The translations under genes were made by a program, and so were the position numbers. The notes below the pieces were generated by a model. It was not told the origin of the DNA. It ran no database searches and saw nothing but the letters and a program-made list of their open reading frames with translations. Source: Geothrix sp. (lineage in GTDB: Bacteria; Acidobacteriota; Holophagae; Holophagales; Holophagaceae). Taken from it: a stretch of DNA of 64,000 nt. Numbering within the stretch: position 1 is the stretch's first letter; every line of letters starts with the position of its first letter. The stretch is taken from the NCBI GenBank assembly GCA_019449415.1, contig JAGRPP010000015.1, positions 154,077 through 218,076 of the forward strand. The letters are read 5' to 3'. Of this stretch, positions 52,898 through 60,991 are shown piece after piece.

Positions 52898-53878
52898 ATG
52901 TCCGAATGCGTCATCCCCACGCTCACCTCAGCTGAAGTGGTGGAATCCAAGTCAGTCCTGCCCGCCGGGTGGAAGGCCGACCTCTCGAACCTGAAGGCCC
53001 TGGACCTCACGCTGCCCATGCTGGAGCTGCTCCGGCGGTCCACCAGCCGGTTGCCGCAGGATGTGATCGACGCCCTGGTGAAGGGCCGGGACGCCGAGGA
53101 GGAAGGCAGCCGCGCGTTCAATACGCTCAACGACATGGTTCGCAACATCATCCTGGCCGACGGCCATGTGACGCCCCTCTGCCAGGACACGGGCACCATC
53201 ATCGTCTGGGTGCGCCACCCCTTCGGCCTGAGCCAGCGCGCCGCCAAGCAGCAGGTCCGGGCGGCGGTGGCGGAAGCCACCAAGCGCTCCTGGTTGCGCC
53301 CCAACTGCGTGGAGGCCCTCAGCGGCAAGAACACCGGCAACAACATGGATCCGTTCCACGAGGGTCATCCGGCCGTCCACTTCGAGGAGTGGGACAAGCC
53401 GGAAGTCGAGATCGCCGTCATGCAGAAGGGCGGGGGCTGCGAGAATGTCGGCGCCCAGTACCGCCTGCCGGATGCCGCCCTGGGCGCGGGGCGCGACATC
53501 AAGGGCGTGCGCAAGTGCATCATCGACGCCGTGGTGAAGGCCCAGGGCCAGGGCTGCAGCCCGGGGATCCTCGGCGTGGCCATCGGTGGGGATCGCGTTT
53601 CCAGCTACGAGAAGAGCAAGGAACTCATCCTCCGCAAGCTCGGGACTCCCAATCCCGACACGAAGATGGACGCCTTCGAGAAAGAGATCACCAACGACCT
53701 CAACACCCTGGGCATCGGCCCCATGGGCTACGGCGGCAACACGACCGTGCTGGGCGTCATGGCGGAGGAGATGTACCGCCACCCCGCCAGCTTCTATGTG
53801 AGCATCAGCTACATGTGCTGGAGCAGCCGCCGGGGCGCGATGACGCTCCGGGCCAACGGCGAAGTGTCCTTCGACTGA
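52898..53878 (+). CDS. class I fumarate hydratase, alpha subunit
   Basis: The 326-residue protein is the N-terminal half of a two-subunit [4Fe-4S] fumarase (TtdA/FumA type): PLCQDTGTIIVWV, KNTGNNMDPF, GGGCENVGAQYRLP and GCSPGILGVAIGGDR supply the cluster cysteines and substrate contacts. It interconverts fumarate and malate in the TCA cycle; L-tartrate dehydratase is the alternative. The beta subunit is encoded next. AGGGCCC precedes ATG 52898. Confidence 0.9.
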   Translation: MSECVIPTLTSAEVVESKSVLPAGWKADLSNLKALDLTLPMLELLRRSTSRLPQDVIDALVKGRDAEEEGSRAFNTLNDMVRNIILADGHVTPLCQDTGTIIVWVRHPFGLSQRAAKQQVRAAVAEATKRSWLRPNCVEALSGKNTGNNMDPFHEGHPAVHFEEWDKPEVEIAVMQKGGGCENVGAQYRLPDAALGAGRDIKGVRKCIIDAVVKAQGQGCSPGILGVAIGGDRVSSYEKSKELILRKLGTPNPDTKMDAFEKEITNDLNTLGIGPMGYGGNTTVLGVMAEEMYRHPASFYVSISYMCWSSRRGAMTLRANGEVSFD

Positions 53879-53894
53879 TCCCAGGAGCATGTCC

Positions 53895-54473
53895 ATGATC
53901 CGTCTCACCACTCCCATCACTGAAGACCAGATCCGCCAGCTCAAGGTGGGCGACGAGGTGCTGCTCAATGGCCGCGTCGTCCTCAGCCGCGACATGGGCC
54001 ACAAGTACATGAAAGAGCAGAAGCCCGAGTGGCTGAAGCCCATCCTCGAGAACATGGTCATCTACCACTGCGGCCCCGTCGTGAAGAAGCACGAGGACGG
54101 CCACTACAGCTTCGTGGCGGCGGGCCCCACCACTTCCATCCGGGAGGAGCCCTACCAGGCCGATGTCATCGAGACCTACAAGGTGCGCGGCGTCATCGGC
54201 AAGGGCGGCATGGGCAAGAAGACCAGCGAGGGCCTCCAGAAGACCGGCGCGGTCTACCTCCACGCCACCGGCGGGGCGGGCAGCCTGCTGGCCGAACGCT
54301 GCAAGCGCGTGGTGGATGTGAAGATGCTGGAGGAATTCGGCAGCCCCGAGGCCTTCTGGATCATCGAGGTGGAGGACTTCCCCCTGGTGGTCACCATGGA
54401 CAGCCACGGCGGCAGCCTTCACGAGATCGTGGCCCAGCAGAGCCAGGAGCGCGCCAAGGCCTTGATGGCCTGA
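53895..54473 (+). CDS. class I fumarate hydratase, beta subunit
   Basis: The 192-residue protein corresponds to the C-terminal half of class I fumarases (swivelling domain): LTTPITEDQIRQLKVGDEVLLNGRVVLSRDMGHKY at the start, YHCGPVV, GPTTSIREEPY and GKGGMGKKTSEGL. ATG 53895 is preferred because AGGAG is then seven bases upstream; ATG 53889 is only one base from it. It pairs with the alpha subunit 16 bases upstream. Confidence 0.92.
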   Translation: MIRLTTPITEDQIRQLKVGDEVLLNGRVVLSRDMGHKYMKEQKPEWLKPILENMVIYHCGPVVKKHEDGHYSFVAAGPTTSIREEPYQADVIETYKVRGVIGKGGMGKKTSEGLQKTGAVYLHATGGAGSLLAERCKRVVDVKMLEEFGSPEAFWIIEVEDFPLVVTMDSHGGSLHEIVAQQSQERAKALMA

Positions 54474-54505
54474 AATCCAGGGGTTCTGGACACTCTCTCC
54501 CGCGA

Positions 54506-54511
54506 TAGGCT
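54506..54511 (+). promoter_or_regulatory. -10 TAGGCT, leaderless start of prmC
   Basis: TAGGCT ends six bases before ATG 54518; the spacer GGAGGG could also be read as a ribosome-binding site, so both modes are possible. Confidence 0.4.
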
Positions 54512-54517
54512 GGAGGG

Positions 54518-55348
54518 ATGGTCCAGACCTACCGACAGCTCCGCCTCGACTTGAGCGCGGCCCTCGCCGAATTCCTCGACCTGTCCGAAGCCCACGCGGA
54601 GAGCATCCGCTGGTTCGAGGAGGGGCTCGACCTCTCGCGCAGCTGGCTGGCCATCCACGGAATGGAACCGGCCCCGGCCCAGGTGCGCCGGCAGGTCAGC
54701 GACTGGGTCCGCCGTCGCCGGACCGGGGAGCCCTGGGCCTACCTCCTGGGGTGGAGTTCCTTCCGGGACCGCCGGTTCAAGGTCACCCGCGACACCCTGA
54801 TCCCCCGCCCGGAAACGGAGCTGCTGGTGGAGGCGGCCCTGGATGTGGGCCGGCGCCTGCAGGTGGAGCGCTGCGTGGATGTGGGGACCGGGAGCGGCAT
54901 CATCGCCGTGAGCCTGGCCCTGGAGACGGCCTGGCAGGTGGCCGCCACGGATCTGAGCCCTGGCGCCCTGGCGGTGGCCCGCGCGAATGCCGAGGCCCTG
55001 AAGGCCCCAGTGGCCTTTTTCGAGGGCAGCCTGCTGGACCCGGTGCCAGAACCCCTCGGCCTGGTGGTGGCCAATCTGCCCTATGTGGATCCGGCCGACC
55101 AGCCGGGCCTCCAGCGGGAGCTGGGGTTCGAGCCAGCCTCGGCCCTGTTCGCCCCGGAGCGGGGGTTGGCCCTTTCCGCCGAGCTGCTGATCCAGGCTCG
55201 AAGGCGACAAGCTCCGGCCTGCCTCCTGGAGATCGGCGCCGGGCAGGGGGGCGAGTTATGCCGCCGGGCTTTGGGGGCTGGATGGAGTAAGGCCATGGTC
55301 CATCAGGATTTTGCGGGTCACGACCGGGTGCTGGTGACGCTGGCCTGA
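54518..55348 (+). CDS. prmC: release factor glutamine methyltransferase
   Basis: The 276-residue HemK/PrmC methylates the GGQ glutamine of release factors. It has an N-terminal helical domain (about 1-75), LIPRPETELLVE, SAM motif VDVGTGSGIIAVSLAL and the catalytic NLPYV (usual NPPY, here with Leu in second position) near 187. The rest of the fold is intact. ATG 54518 follows a TAGGCT hexamer. Confidence 0.93.
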   Translation: MVQTYRQLRLDLSAALAEFLDLSEAHAESIRWFEEGLDLSRSWLAIHGMEPAPAQVRRQVSDWVRRRRTGEPWAYLLGWSSFRDRRFKVTRDTLIPRPETELLVEAALDVGRRLQVERCVDVGTGSGIIAVSLALETAWQVAATDLSPGALAVARANAEALKAPVAFFEGSLLDPVPEPLGLVVANLPYVDPADQPGLQRELGFEPASALFAPERGLALSAELLIQARRRQAPACLLEIGAGQGGELCRRALGAGWSKAMVHQDFAGHDRVLVTLA

Positions 55349-55393
55349 GCCTTTTGGCATCCTCCTCGCCCTGTCTAGGCGTGGAGGCCTGTG

Positions 55394-56065
55394 ATGCGGA
55401 AAATGCTGCCTATTGCCCTGGTGCTGGTCGGGATCGGTTGCTCCATTCCCCGTCGCCACGACCCCAACCTGGTGAAGAAGCCGGCCATTCCCCTGGTGGA
55501 GGAGGCCCCGGCCGCCCAGCCCCTCAGTGAGGGCAGCCTCTGGCGGGACCGGCCCTTCGTGGCCGACCTCCGGGCCTTCCGGGTGAACGACTTGGTGACC
55601 CTTCGCATCACGGAGAGCACCAATGCCATCAGCAAGGCCGATGTGACCACCAAGCGGGACGGCAGCAATAAGCTGAGCAGTCCCAACCTGTTCGGTGCGC
55701 TTTCGGGGTTCGGCATCGGCAGCAGCACTTCCGACAAGACGACCGCCAACACGAACAAGTTCGCCGGCACCGGGACCACCGGGCGCAGCGCGACCTTCAC
55801 GACGGTCGTCACCGCCCGGGTGGTCAAGGTCATCGGCAACGGGAACCTGATCGTCGAAGGCTACCGCGACATCCAGCTGAACAACGAGACGCAGCGTCTC
55901 TATGTGGCGGGTATGATCGATCCGAACCGGCTCGACAAGGACAACAGCATCGCCTCCGGCCAGGTGGCGGAACTGCGCATCGGCTACGGTGGCCAGGGCG
56001 TGGTGGACGAGACCCTCAAGCCGGGCTACATCAGCCGGCTGCTGGCCTACATCTGGCCCTTCTAG
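55394..56065 (+). CDS. flgH: flagellar L-ring protein FlgH
   Basis: The 223-residue lipoprotein forms the outer-membrane L ring. It has a lipobox-like IGCS (Cys16), SEGSLWRDRPF near residue 46, VNDLVTLRITESTNA and the C-terminal GYRDIQLNNETQRLYVAGMIDPNRLDKDNSIAS and YISRLLAYIWPF. ATG 55394 has GGAGG upstream; a GTG one codon earlier is possible. It opens the flagellar operon here. Confidence 0.95.
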   Translation: MRKMLPIALVLVGIGCSIPRRHDPNLVKKPAIPLVEEAPAAQPLSEGSLWRDRPFVADLRAFRVNDLVTLRITESTNAISKADVTTKRDGSNKLSSPNLFGALSGFGIGSSTSDKTTANTNKFAGTGTTGRSATFTTVVTARVVKVIGNGNLIVEGYRDIQLNNETQRLYVAGMIDPNRLDKDNSIASGQVAELRIGYGGQGVVDETLKPGYISRLLAYIWPF

Positions 56066-56074
56066 GAGGCTCCC

Positions 56075-57184
56075 ATGCGCATCGCAGCCTTGTTCCTCGC
56101 GGCCCTCACGCTCTTTGGAGCGGATGCGGTCAAACCGGAAAAGAAGATCGAATCCCGCCTCCGGGATGTGGCCCGGCTCCAGGGCGTTCGGGGCAACCAG
56201 CTACTGGGCTATGGCGTGGTGGTGGGTCTGGACGGCACCGGTGACAAGGACCAGACGAAGTTCACGGTGCAATCGCTGACCAACCTCCTGTCCCGTCAGG
56301 GCCTGACGGTCAATCCGACGACGGTGAAGGTGAAGAACATCGCGGCGGTCATGGTGACGGCCGAACTGCCCCCCTTCGCCCGGACGGGCTCCCGCATCGA
56401 TGTGACCGTGTCCAGCACCGGCGACGCGAAGTCCTTGGCCGGCGGCATCCTGCTGATGACGGCCTTGCAGGGTCCGGACAGCCAGACCTACGCGGTAGCC
56501 CAGGGCCCCCTGCTGGTGGGCGGATTCAGCGCGGCGGCCGGGGGTGCCTCGGTCACGAAGAACCATCCGACGGTGGGCCGGGTGCCGGAAGGCGCCCTCA
56601 TCGAGCGCGAGGTGGGCGGGAACTTCAATGCCCGGAACTCCCTGCGGTACAGCTTGATGGAAGAGGACTTCACGACGGCCATCCGGGTGGTGCACAGCAT
56701 CAACGAGGAACTGGGCGAGAAGGTGGCCCAGCCCCTGGATGCCCGCACGGTGGATGTGCAGATCCCGAAGGAATACCAGGGACGGGCCGTCGAGCTCGTG
56801 GCCCGGCTGGAGAACCTGAGTGTGCAGCTTCAGCCCCGGGCCCGGGTCGTGGTGAATGAGCGCACGGGGACCGTCATCCTGGGATCCGAAGTCCGCATCG
56901 GCGCCGTGAGCATCGTGCAGGGCGGTCTCAGCATCATGGTCAGCTCCACGCCGCTGGTGAGCCAGCCCGCGCCCTTCAGCCAGGGGAAGACCGTCACCGC
57001 GACCAAGAAGGATGTCGCCGCGGTGGAGGAAAAACCCAAGACGCTCAATGTCGAACCCGGCGTGAGCGTGGGCAAGCTCGCGGAAATGCTCAACAGCATG
57101 GGCGTCAGCCCCCGGGACATGGTGGCCATTCTTCAGGCCATCAAGGAAGCCGGAGCCCTCCAGGCCGAATTGAGGGTCCTGTGA
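56075..57184 (+). CDS. flgI: flagellar P-ring protein FlgI
   Basis: The 369-residue protein builds the periplasmic P ring. It shows a signal peptide (about 1-17), SRLRDVARLQGVRGNQLLGYGVVVGLDGTGDKD, NIAAVMVTAELPPFARTGSRIDVTVSS and, near the end, TVKLAEMLNSMGVSPRDMVAILQAIKEAGAL-type sequence. Length is normal. It overlaps flgJ by four bases. Confidence 0.97.
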   Translation: MRIAALFLAALTLFGADAVKPEKKIESRLRDVARLQGVRGNQLLGYGVVVGLDGTGDKDQTKFTVQSLTNLLSRQGLTVNPTTVKVKNIAAVMVTAELPPFARTGSRIDVTVSSTGDAKSLAGGILLMTALQGPDSQTYAVAQGPLLVGGFSAAAGGASVTKNHPTVGRVPEGALIEREVGGNFNARNSLRYSLMEEDFTTAIRVVHSINEELGEKVAQPLDARTVDVQIPKEYQGRAVELVARLENLSVQLQPRARVVVNERTGTVILGSEVRIGAVSIVQGGLSIMVSSTPLVSQPAPFSQGKTVTATKKDVAAVEEKPKTLNVEPGVSVGKLAEMLNSMGVSPRDMVAILQAIKEAGALQAELRVL

Positions 57185-57561
57185 TCGGCCTCGGCGCGCT
57201 GCCCACCGCCGATCCCCTGGCCCAGGCCCAGGGGATGAAGGCCCTGCCCGATCCGGCGGAAAAGACCGACAAGGCGGCACGGCAGTTTGAGGGCCTGCTC
57301 ATGGGCCTCCTCTTCCAGACCATGCGCAAGACCGTGGAACCTTCGGGATTGCTGGGGGATTCCGGCCAGTCGCGCTCGACCTACGAGTACCTGATGGACC
57401 AGGCGGTGGTGGATCAGGCCGTCTCCACCGGCCATGGATGGGGCCTCGCCGATCGTCTGAAGGAGAGTTGGAACCAGCACGAAAAAACCGACAAAAAAAT
57501 CACGACACCCGACGAGTTGAGGGATTCCGGCAAACTGCCGATAGGAGCCTTGTCGAGGTGA
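57181..57561 (+). CDS. flgJ: FlgJ rod-binding domain protein (no muramidase domain)
   Basis: The 126-residue protein corresponds to the N-terminal rod-capping domain of FlgJ: KAARQFEGLLMGLLFQTMRKTV and YEYLMDQAVVDQAVSTGHGWGLADRL. The C-terminal muramidase domain of enterobacterial FlgJ is absent, as in many phyla, so another hydrolase must open the cell wall. GTG 57181 overlaps the flgI stop (GTGA). Confidence 0.88.
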   Translation: MIGLGALPTADPLAQAQGMKALPDPAEKTDKAARQFEGLLMGLLFQTMRKTVEPSGLLGDSGQSRSTYEYLMDQAVVDQAVSTGHGWGLADRLKESWNQHEKTDKKITTPDELRDSGKLPIGALSR

Positions 57562-57563
57562 AT

Positions 57564-57866
57564 ATGCGCATCAGTGGCAAACCGGGTAGCGTCAGTAGCT
57601 CCCAGAGTGTGTCCGGGTCCAAGGGATCCGCCACGCCCTCGGCTGCGGCCGTCGCACCGGCGCCTGCTTCAGACGCCGTCCAGGTCTCCTCTTCGGCCCA
57701 GCTCATGGCCGTGGCCCAGGAGGTTCTGGCGGTAACCCCGGACATCCGGGCTGAGAAGGTGGAAGCCCTTAAGAATCAACTTGATGCTGATGCCTATCAC
57801 CCCGATGGAGAGGCCGTGGCCGAGGGGCTCATTCGTGAGCATCTGGCGAAGGGACATCGTTCCTAG
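57564..57866 (+). CDS. flgM: anti-sigma-28 factor FlgM
   Basis: The 100-residue protein has a Ser/Ala-rich disordered N-terminal half and the FlgM C-terminal region (about 48-98): VAQEVLAVTPDIRAEKVEALKNQLDADAYHPDGEAVAEGLIREHL. FlgM holds FliA until the hook is complete. GAGGTGAAT precedes ATG 57564. It lies two bases after flgJ and before the two small genes and flgK. Confidence 0.9.
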   Translation: MRISGKPGSVSSSQSVSGSKGSATPSAAAVAPAPASDAVQVSSSAQLMAVAQEVLAVTPDIRAEKVEALKNQLDADAYHPDGEAVAEGLIREHLAKGHRS

Positions 57867-57890
57867 CCCCGAGGTCCCCGTCGTGAGGAC

Positions 57891-58187
57891 ATGATCAGCC
57901 CCCTGGGACAGCGCCAAATTCTGCAGACCGCCGCCATCGAGACGGTGCGGCTGGCCATGGACGGCGGGGCGCAGGTGCAGCGGGAGCAGGCCCGGCGACA
58001 GGCCTTCGACGCGAAGCTGGCCGAGGCCATGGTGGAAGTGCCGGAGGTCGCCGAATCCGACGAGCTGCGGCTCTCCGAACGCCAGGGGCAGCGGGGCAAC
58101 CAGGGCGAGGGCACGGGGGCCTCTGACGAGGAGGCCGAAGAAAGCCCGGCAGAGGGTGCCGACCCGCACCTGGACCTGTTGGCCTGA
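57891..58187 (+). CDS. small flagellar-operon protein, unknown
   Basis: The 98-residue acidic protein has a helical N-terminal half (about 1-55, QILQTAAIETVRLAMDG, REQARRQAFDAKLAEAMVEV) and a Glu/Gly-rich tail. No family is recognised. Its place between flgM and the flgN-like gene suggests a flagellar role, possibly a chaperone or a FlgM-type partner. ATG 57891 has GTGAGGAC upstream. Confidence 0.6.
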   Translation: MISPLGQRQILQTAAIETVRLAMDGGAQVQREQARRQAFDAKLAEAMVEVPEVAESDELRLSERQGQRGNQGEGTGASDEEAEESPAEGADPHLDLLA

Positions 58188-58219
58188 GGCTTGCCGGAAG
58201 ACCCATGAGGAGGCCTTCC

Positions 58220-58516
58220 ATGCTGCATGCCGTGCCCGAACTCCTGGATGCGCTCGAGTCCAGACTCGTTGCAGGGGAGGATCCGGCCACCCTTCTGACC
58301 AAGATCCGCTGGTCCGAACTGGTGGGATGGCCGGAGGATCAGGCCGGCGCCCTAGCTCTGAAGCGCCGCCTTACCTCCATCCAGACCCTCCTGGCGGGGC
58401 TGCAGTCACCCCTTCGGGCGACGCTCATCGGCTTGTCGGGGAATCCCGGTTACGGCCGGAATGGCATTCCAGCCGATGCCTCCGGCCTGGCTCCCCGCCT
58501 GCGCGAAAAGGCCTAG
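58220..58516 (+). CDS. probable FlgN-like export chaperone
   Basis: The 98-residue helical protein lies in the usual flgN place, immediately before flgK. It is shorter than most FlgN proteins and similarity is weak: a leucine-rich coiled region (LLAGLQSPLRATLIGLSG) followed by the Gly/Tyr end GNPGYGRNG that recalls the FlgN tail. FlgN would hold FlgK and FlgL before export. ATG 58220 follows AGGAGGCCTTCC; ATG 58205 is a less likely start. Function is inferred from position. Confidence 0.5.
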   Translation: MLHAVPELLDALESRLVAGEDPATLLTKIRWSELVGWPEDQAGALALKRRLTSIQTLLAGLQSPLRATLIGLSGNPGYGRNGIPADASGLAPRLREKA

Positions 58517-58525
58517 GAGACTCCC

Positions 58526-60019
58526 ATGCCCGGACTCAATGCCAGTCTCTACCTCGGGCTTACGGGCCTTCAGGCCCAGCAGTCGGCCCTCAATGTCGTG
58601 GGCCACAACATCGCGAATGTGAATACGCCCGGCTATACCCGGCAGCGGGCTGACCTGACCTCGAACCAGTCGCTGATCGAAGGCCAGGTCTATTTCGGGA
58701 CGGGTGTGACCCTGAATACGGTGCAGGGCATCCGCGATCGGTTCCTGGACCTCCAGATCTACCGCGAGACGGCCCGCCAGACGGGCGCCACGGAGCGCTA
58801 CTCCGGCGTGGACGCCATCTCGGCCAGCCTGGGCGACTCGGGAAGCACCGGCATCGCCGCCCAGATCCAGGCCTTCTTCCAGGGCTTTCAGGAACTGTCG
58901 GCACGGCCCGAAGATGGGGCTCTGCGTACCAATGTGGTCGGCAAGGCCCAGTCCATGATCACCGCGCTCCAGAGCCGCTACCGCCTCCTGGCCGACCAGA
59001 GGAGCAGCGCCGATCTGGCCGTGGGCAGCATCACGAACGAAGTGAATGTGCTGACAGACCAGATCGCCCGGCTGAATCAGCAGATCACCACCGAATCCGG
59101 CCAGGGCCTGGACAACGACGCCCGCGACCAGCGGAAGGCCCTGACGGACAAGCTCGCGGGGCTGGTGGGCATCAATGTGTTCGAGGGCTCCAAGGGGGAG
59201 TACCAGATCAGCCTGGATTCGGGTGCCGCCGTGCTCGTCAGCGGAAGCAATTCCTACAAGCTTCGGGTCCAGGCCGGAAGCGCCCAGGACGGCTATTCCA
59301 GCGTGCTGTCGGAGATGGGCGGGGCTCCCGTGGATGTCACCAAGGGCATCAAGGATGGGCAGCTCGGCGCCAAGCTGGACCTCCGCGACAACATCCTGGT
59401 GGGGTTCCAGCTGCAGCTGGACCAGCTCGCCGCCGGCGTGGCCGGGCAGGTGAACGCGCTCCACAAGACCGGGTATGCAGCCGATGGCATCACCACGGCC
59501 AACGCGGGCCCGCCCCCCTACGACAACTACTTCTTCCTCGGGGACGCCGCCAACGGCGGGCTCCCGGGAGGCATCACGGTGGCCAACTCGTACAAGGGCA
59601 TGGTGAACGCGCTCTCGGTCTCCTCGGCCATCGTGAAGGACCCCTACCTGATTGCCGCCGCCGGGGTGGCTGGAGCCAAGGGCAACAATGACAATGCCAA
59701 GGCCATGGCGAACCTCCAGTTCTCGGGGACGACGGTGGACACGGACCACAACGGCGTGGGTGATACGGGATACAGCACCGCGGCGGGTCGGCTCATCAGC
59801 GATGTGGGTACCCAGGCCCAGAACTGGAAGGCCCAGAGTGACACCCAGCAGAACCTGGTGTCGGCCCTCCAGACCCAGCGGGACCGCATTTCGGGCGTGG
59901 ACCTGGATGAGGAAGCCGCGAACATGATGACCTTCCAGCGGGGCTATCAGGCATCTGCGCGTTTCCTCAGCGTGATCAACCAACTCACGGATCAGCTGGT
60001 GAACCAGTTCGGCCGATAA
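58526..60019 (+). CDS. flgK: flagellar hook-associated protein FlgK
   Basis: The 497-residue hook-filament junction protein has the axial-protein start LYLGLTGLQAQQSALNVVGHNIANVNTPGYTRQRADL and the end DEEAANMMTFQRGYQASARFLSVINQLTDQLVNQFG. AGGAGACTCCC precedes ATG 58526. Length is within range. It is transcribed with flgL. Confidence 0.96.
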   Translation: MPGLNASLYLGLTGLQAQQSALNVVGHNIANVNTPGYTRQRADLTSNQSLIEGQVYFGTGVTLNTVQGIRDRFLDLQIYRETARQTGATERYSGVDAISASLGDSGSTGIAAQIQAFFQGFQELSARPEDGALRTNVVGKAQSMITALQSRYRLLADQRSSADLAVGSITNEVNVLTDQIARLNQQITTESGQGLDNDARDQRKALTDKLAGLVGINVFEGSKGEYQISLDSGAAVLVSGSNSYKLRVQAGSAQDGYSSVLSEMGGAPVDVTKGIKDGQLGAKLDLRDNILVGFQLQLDQLAAGVAGQVNALHKTGYAADGITTANAGPPPYDNYFFLGDAANGGLPGGITVANSYKGMVNALSVSSAIVKDPYLIAAAGVAGAKGNNDNAKAMANLQFSGTTVDTDHNGVGDTGYSTAAGRLISDVGTQAQNWKAQSDTQQNLVSALQTQRDRISGVDLDEEAANMMTFQRGYQASARFLSVINQLTDQLVNQFGR

Positions 60020-60049
60020 GCGCCGATAAGCATTGAGAGCAGGTGACCC

Positions 60050-60991
60050 ATGTCCTTCCGAACGCCCAGCACCACCCAGCAGCGCCAGACGCTCCTCGAT
60101 CTCGAGAGGACCAAGGAAAGGCTCGCGCTGAACACCACCCGCCTGGCTTCCGGGAAGCGCATCACCCGCCCGGGGGATGACCCCGCCGCGGCCGCGCTGG
60201 TGCTTGATTTCCAGAACTCCATCCAGGCCAATGCCCAGTTCATCAAGCAGGCGGACTCGGCGCTGTCCTTCCTGATGTCTTCCGAAGATGTGGTGACGGG
60301 CTCACTCAACTCGGTCACCCGCCTCCGGGAACTGGCCCAGCAGGCCGCGAACTCGACAAACGGGGCCGCCGGCCGGGCGGCCCTGGCCCAGGAGGTGGAC
60401 TCGATCCGGAGCAACCTGCTGGCCCTGGCGAATACGAAGGATCAGGGCAAGTACCTCTTTGCCGGCACCCAGACGCAGACGCTTCCGTTCTCGATTCCCG
60501 TGCCGCCCAACACCCCGCCTTACGGACCCGGCAACGGCGCGATCACCTATTCAGGCGACTCGGGGGACATCAACCTCGATGTGACGAGCAACACGGCCGT
60601 CACGACGAATCTGCCCGGGGACAAGGTCTTCTTCGGCAGCGGCGGCGTCGGCAGCAGCACGGATCTCTTCACGGTCGTGACGCAGCTCCACGACGCCCTG
60701 CTGACCAACAGCACGACGGGCATCCAGACGGCCATGACCGACTTGAAGGGCATCTTCGACAACCTGAATCAGATTCAGGACGACCTGGGTGGGCGGCAGG
60801 CCGGCCTGCTGGACTTGAAGGACACCCTCTCGGGCTTCAACCTCACCCTCCAGGGGCTTCAGGACACCCAGGAAGGCACCGACTATGTCCAGTCGGCCAC
60901 GGAGCTCAGCTCCGATCAGACGATCCAGACCGCCACCCTGAGCGCCCTGGCGAAAATCAATAAGACCAACCTCTTCGATTACCTGGGCTGA
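60050..60991 (+). CDS. flgL: flagellar hook-associated protein FlgL
   Basis: The 313-residue protein has the flagellin-like N-terminus (LDLERTKERLALNTTRLASGKRITRPGDDPAAAALVLDFQNSI) and C-terminus (SATELSSDQTIQTATLSALAKINKTNLFDYLG), with the FlgL-type middle AGTQTQTLPF. It joins FlgK to the filament. ATG 60050 follows AGGTGACCC. Its 3' end overlaps the convergent unknown gene by 13 bases. Confidence 0.94.
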   Translation: MSFRTPSTTQQRQTLLDLERTKERLALNTTRLASGKRITRPGDDPAAAALVLDFQNSIQANAQFIKQADSALSFLMSSEDVVTGSLNSVTRLRELAQQAANSTNGAAGRAALAQEVDSIRSNLLALANTKDQGKYLFAGTQTQTLPFSIPVPPNTPPYGPGNGAITYSGDSGDINLDVTSNTAVTTNLPGDKVFFGSGGVGSSTDLFTVVTQLHDALLTNSTTGIQTAMTDLKGIFDNLNQIQDDLGGRQAGLLDLKDTLSGFNLTLQGLQDTQEGTDYVQSATELSSDQTIQTATLSALAKINKTNLFDYLG

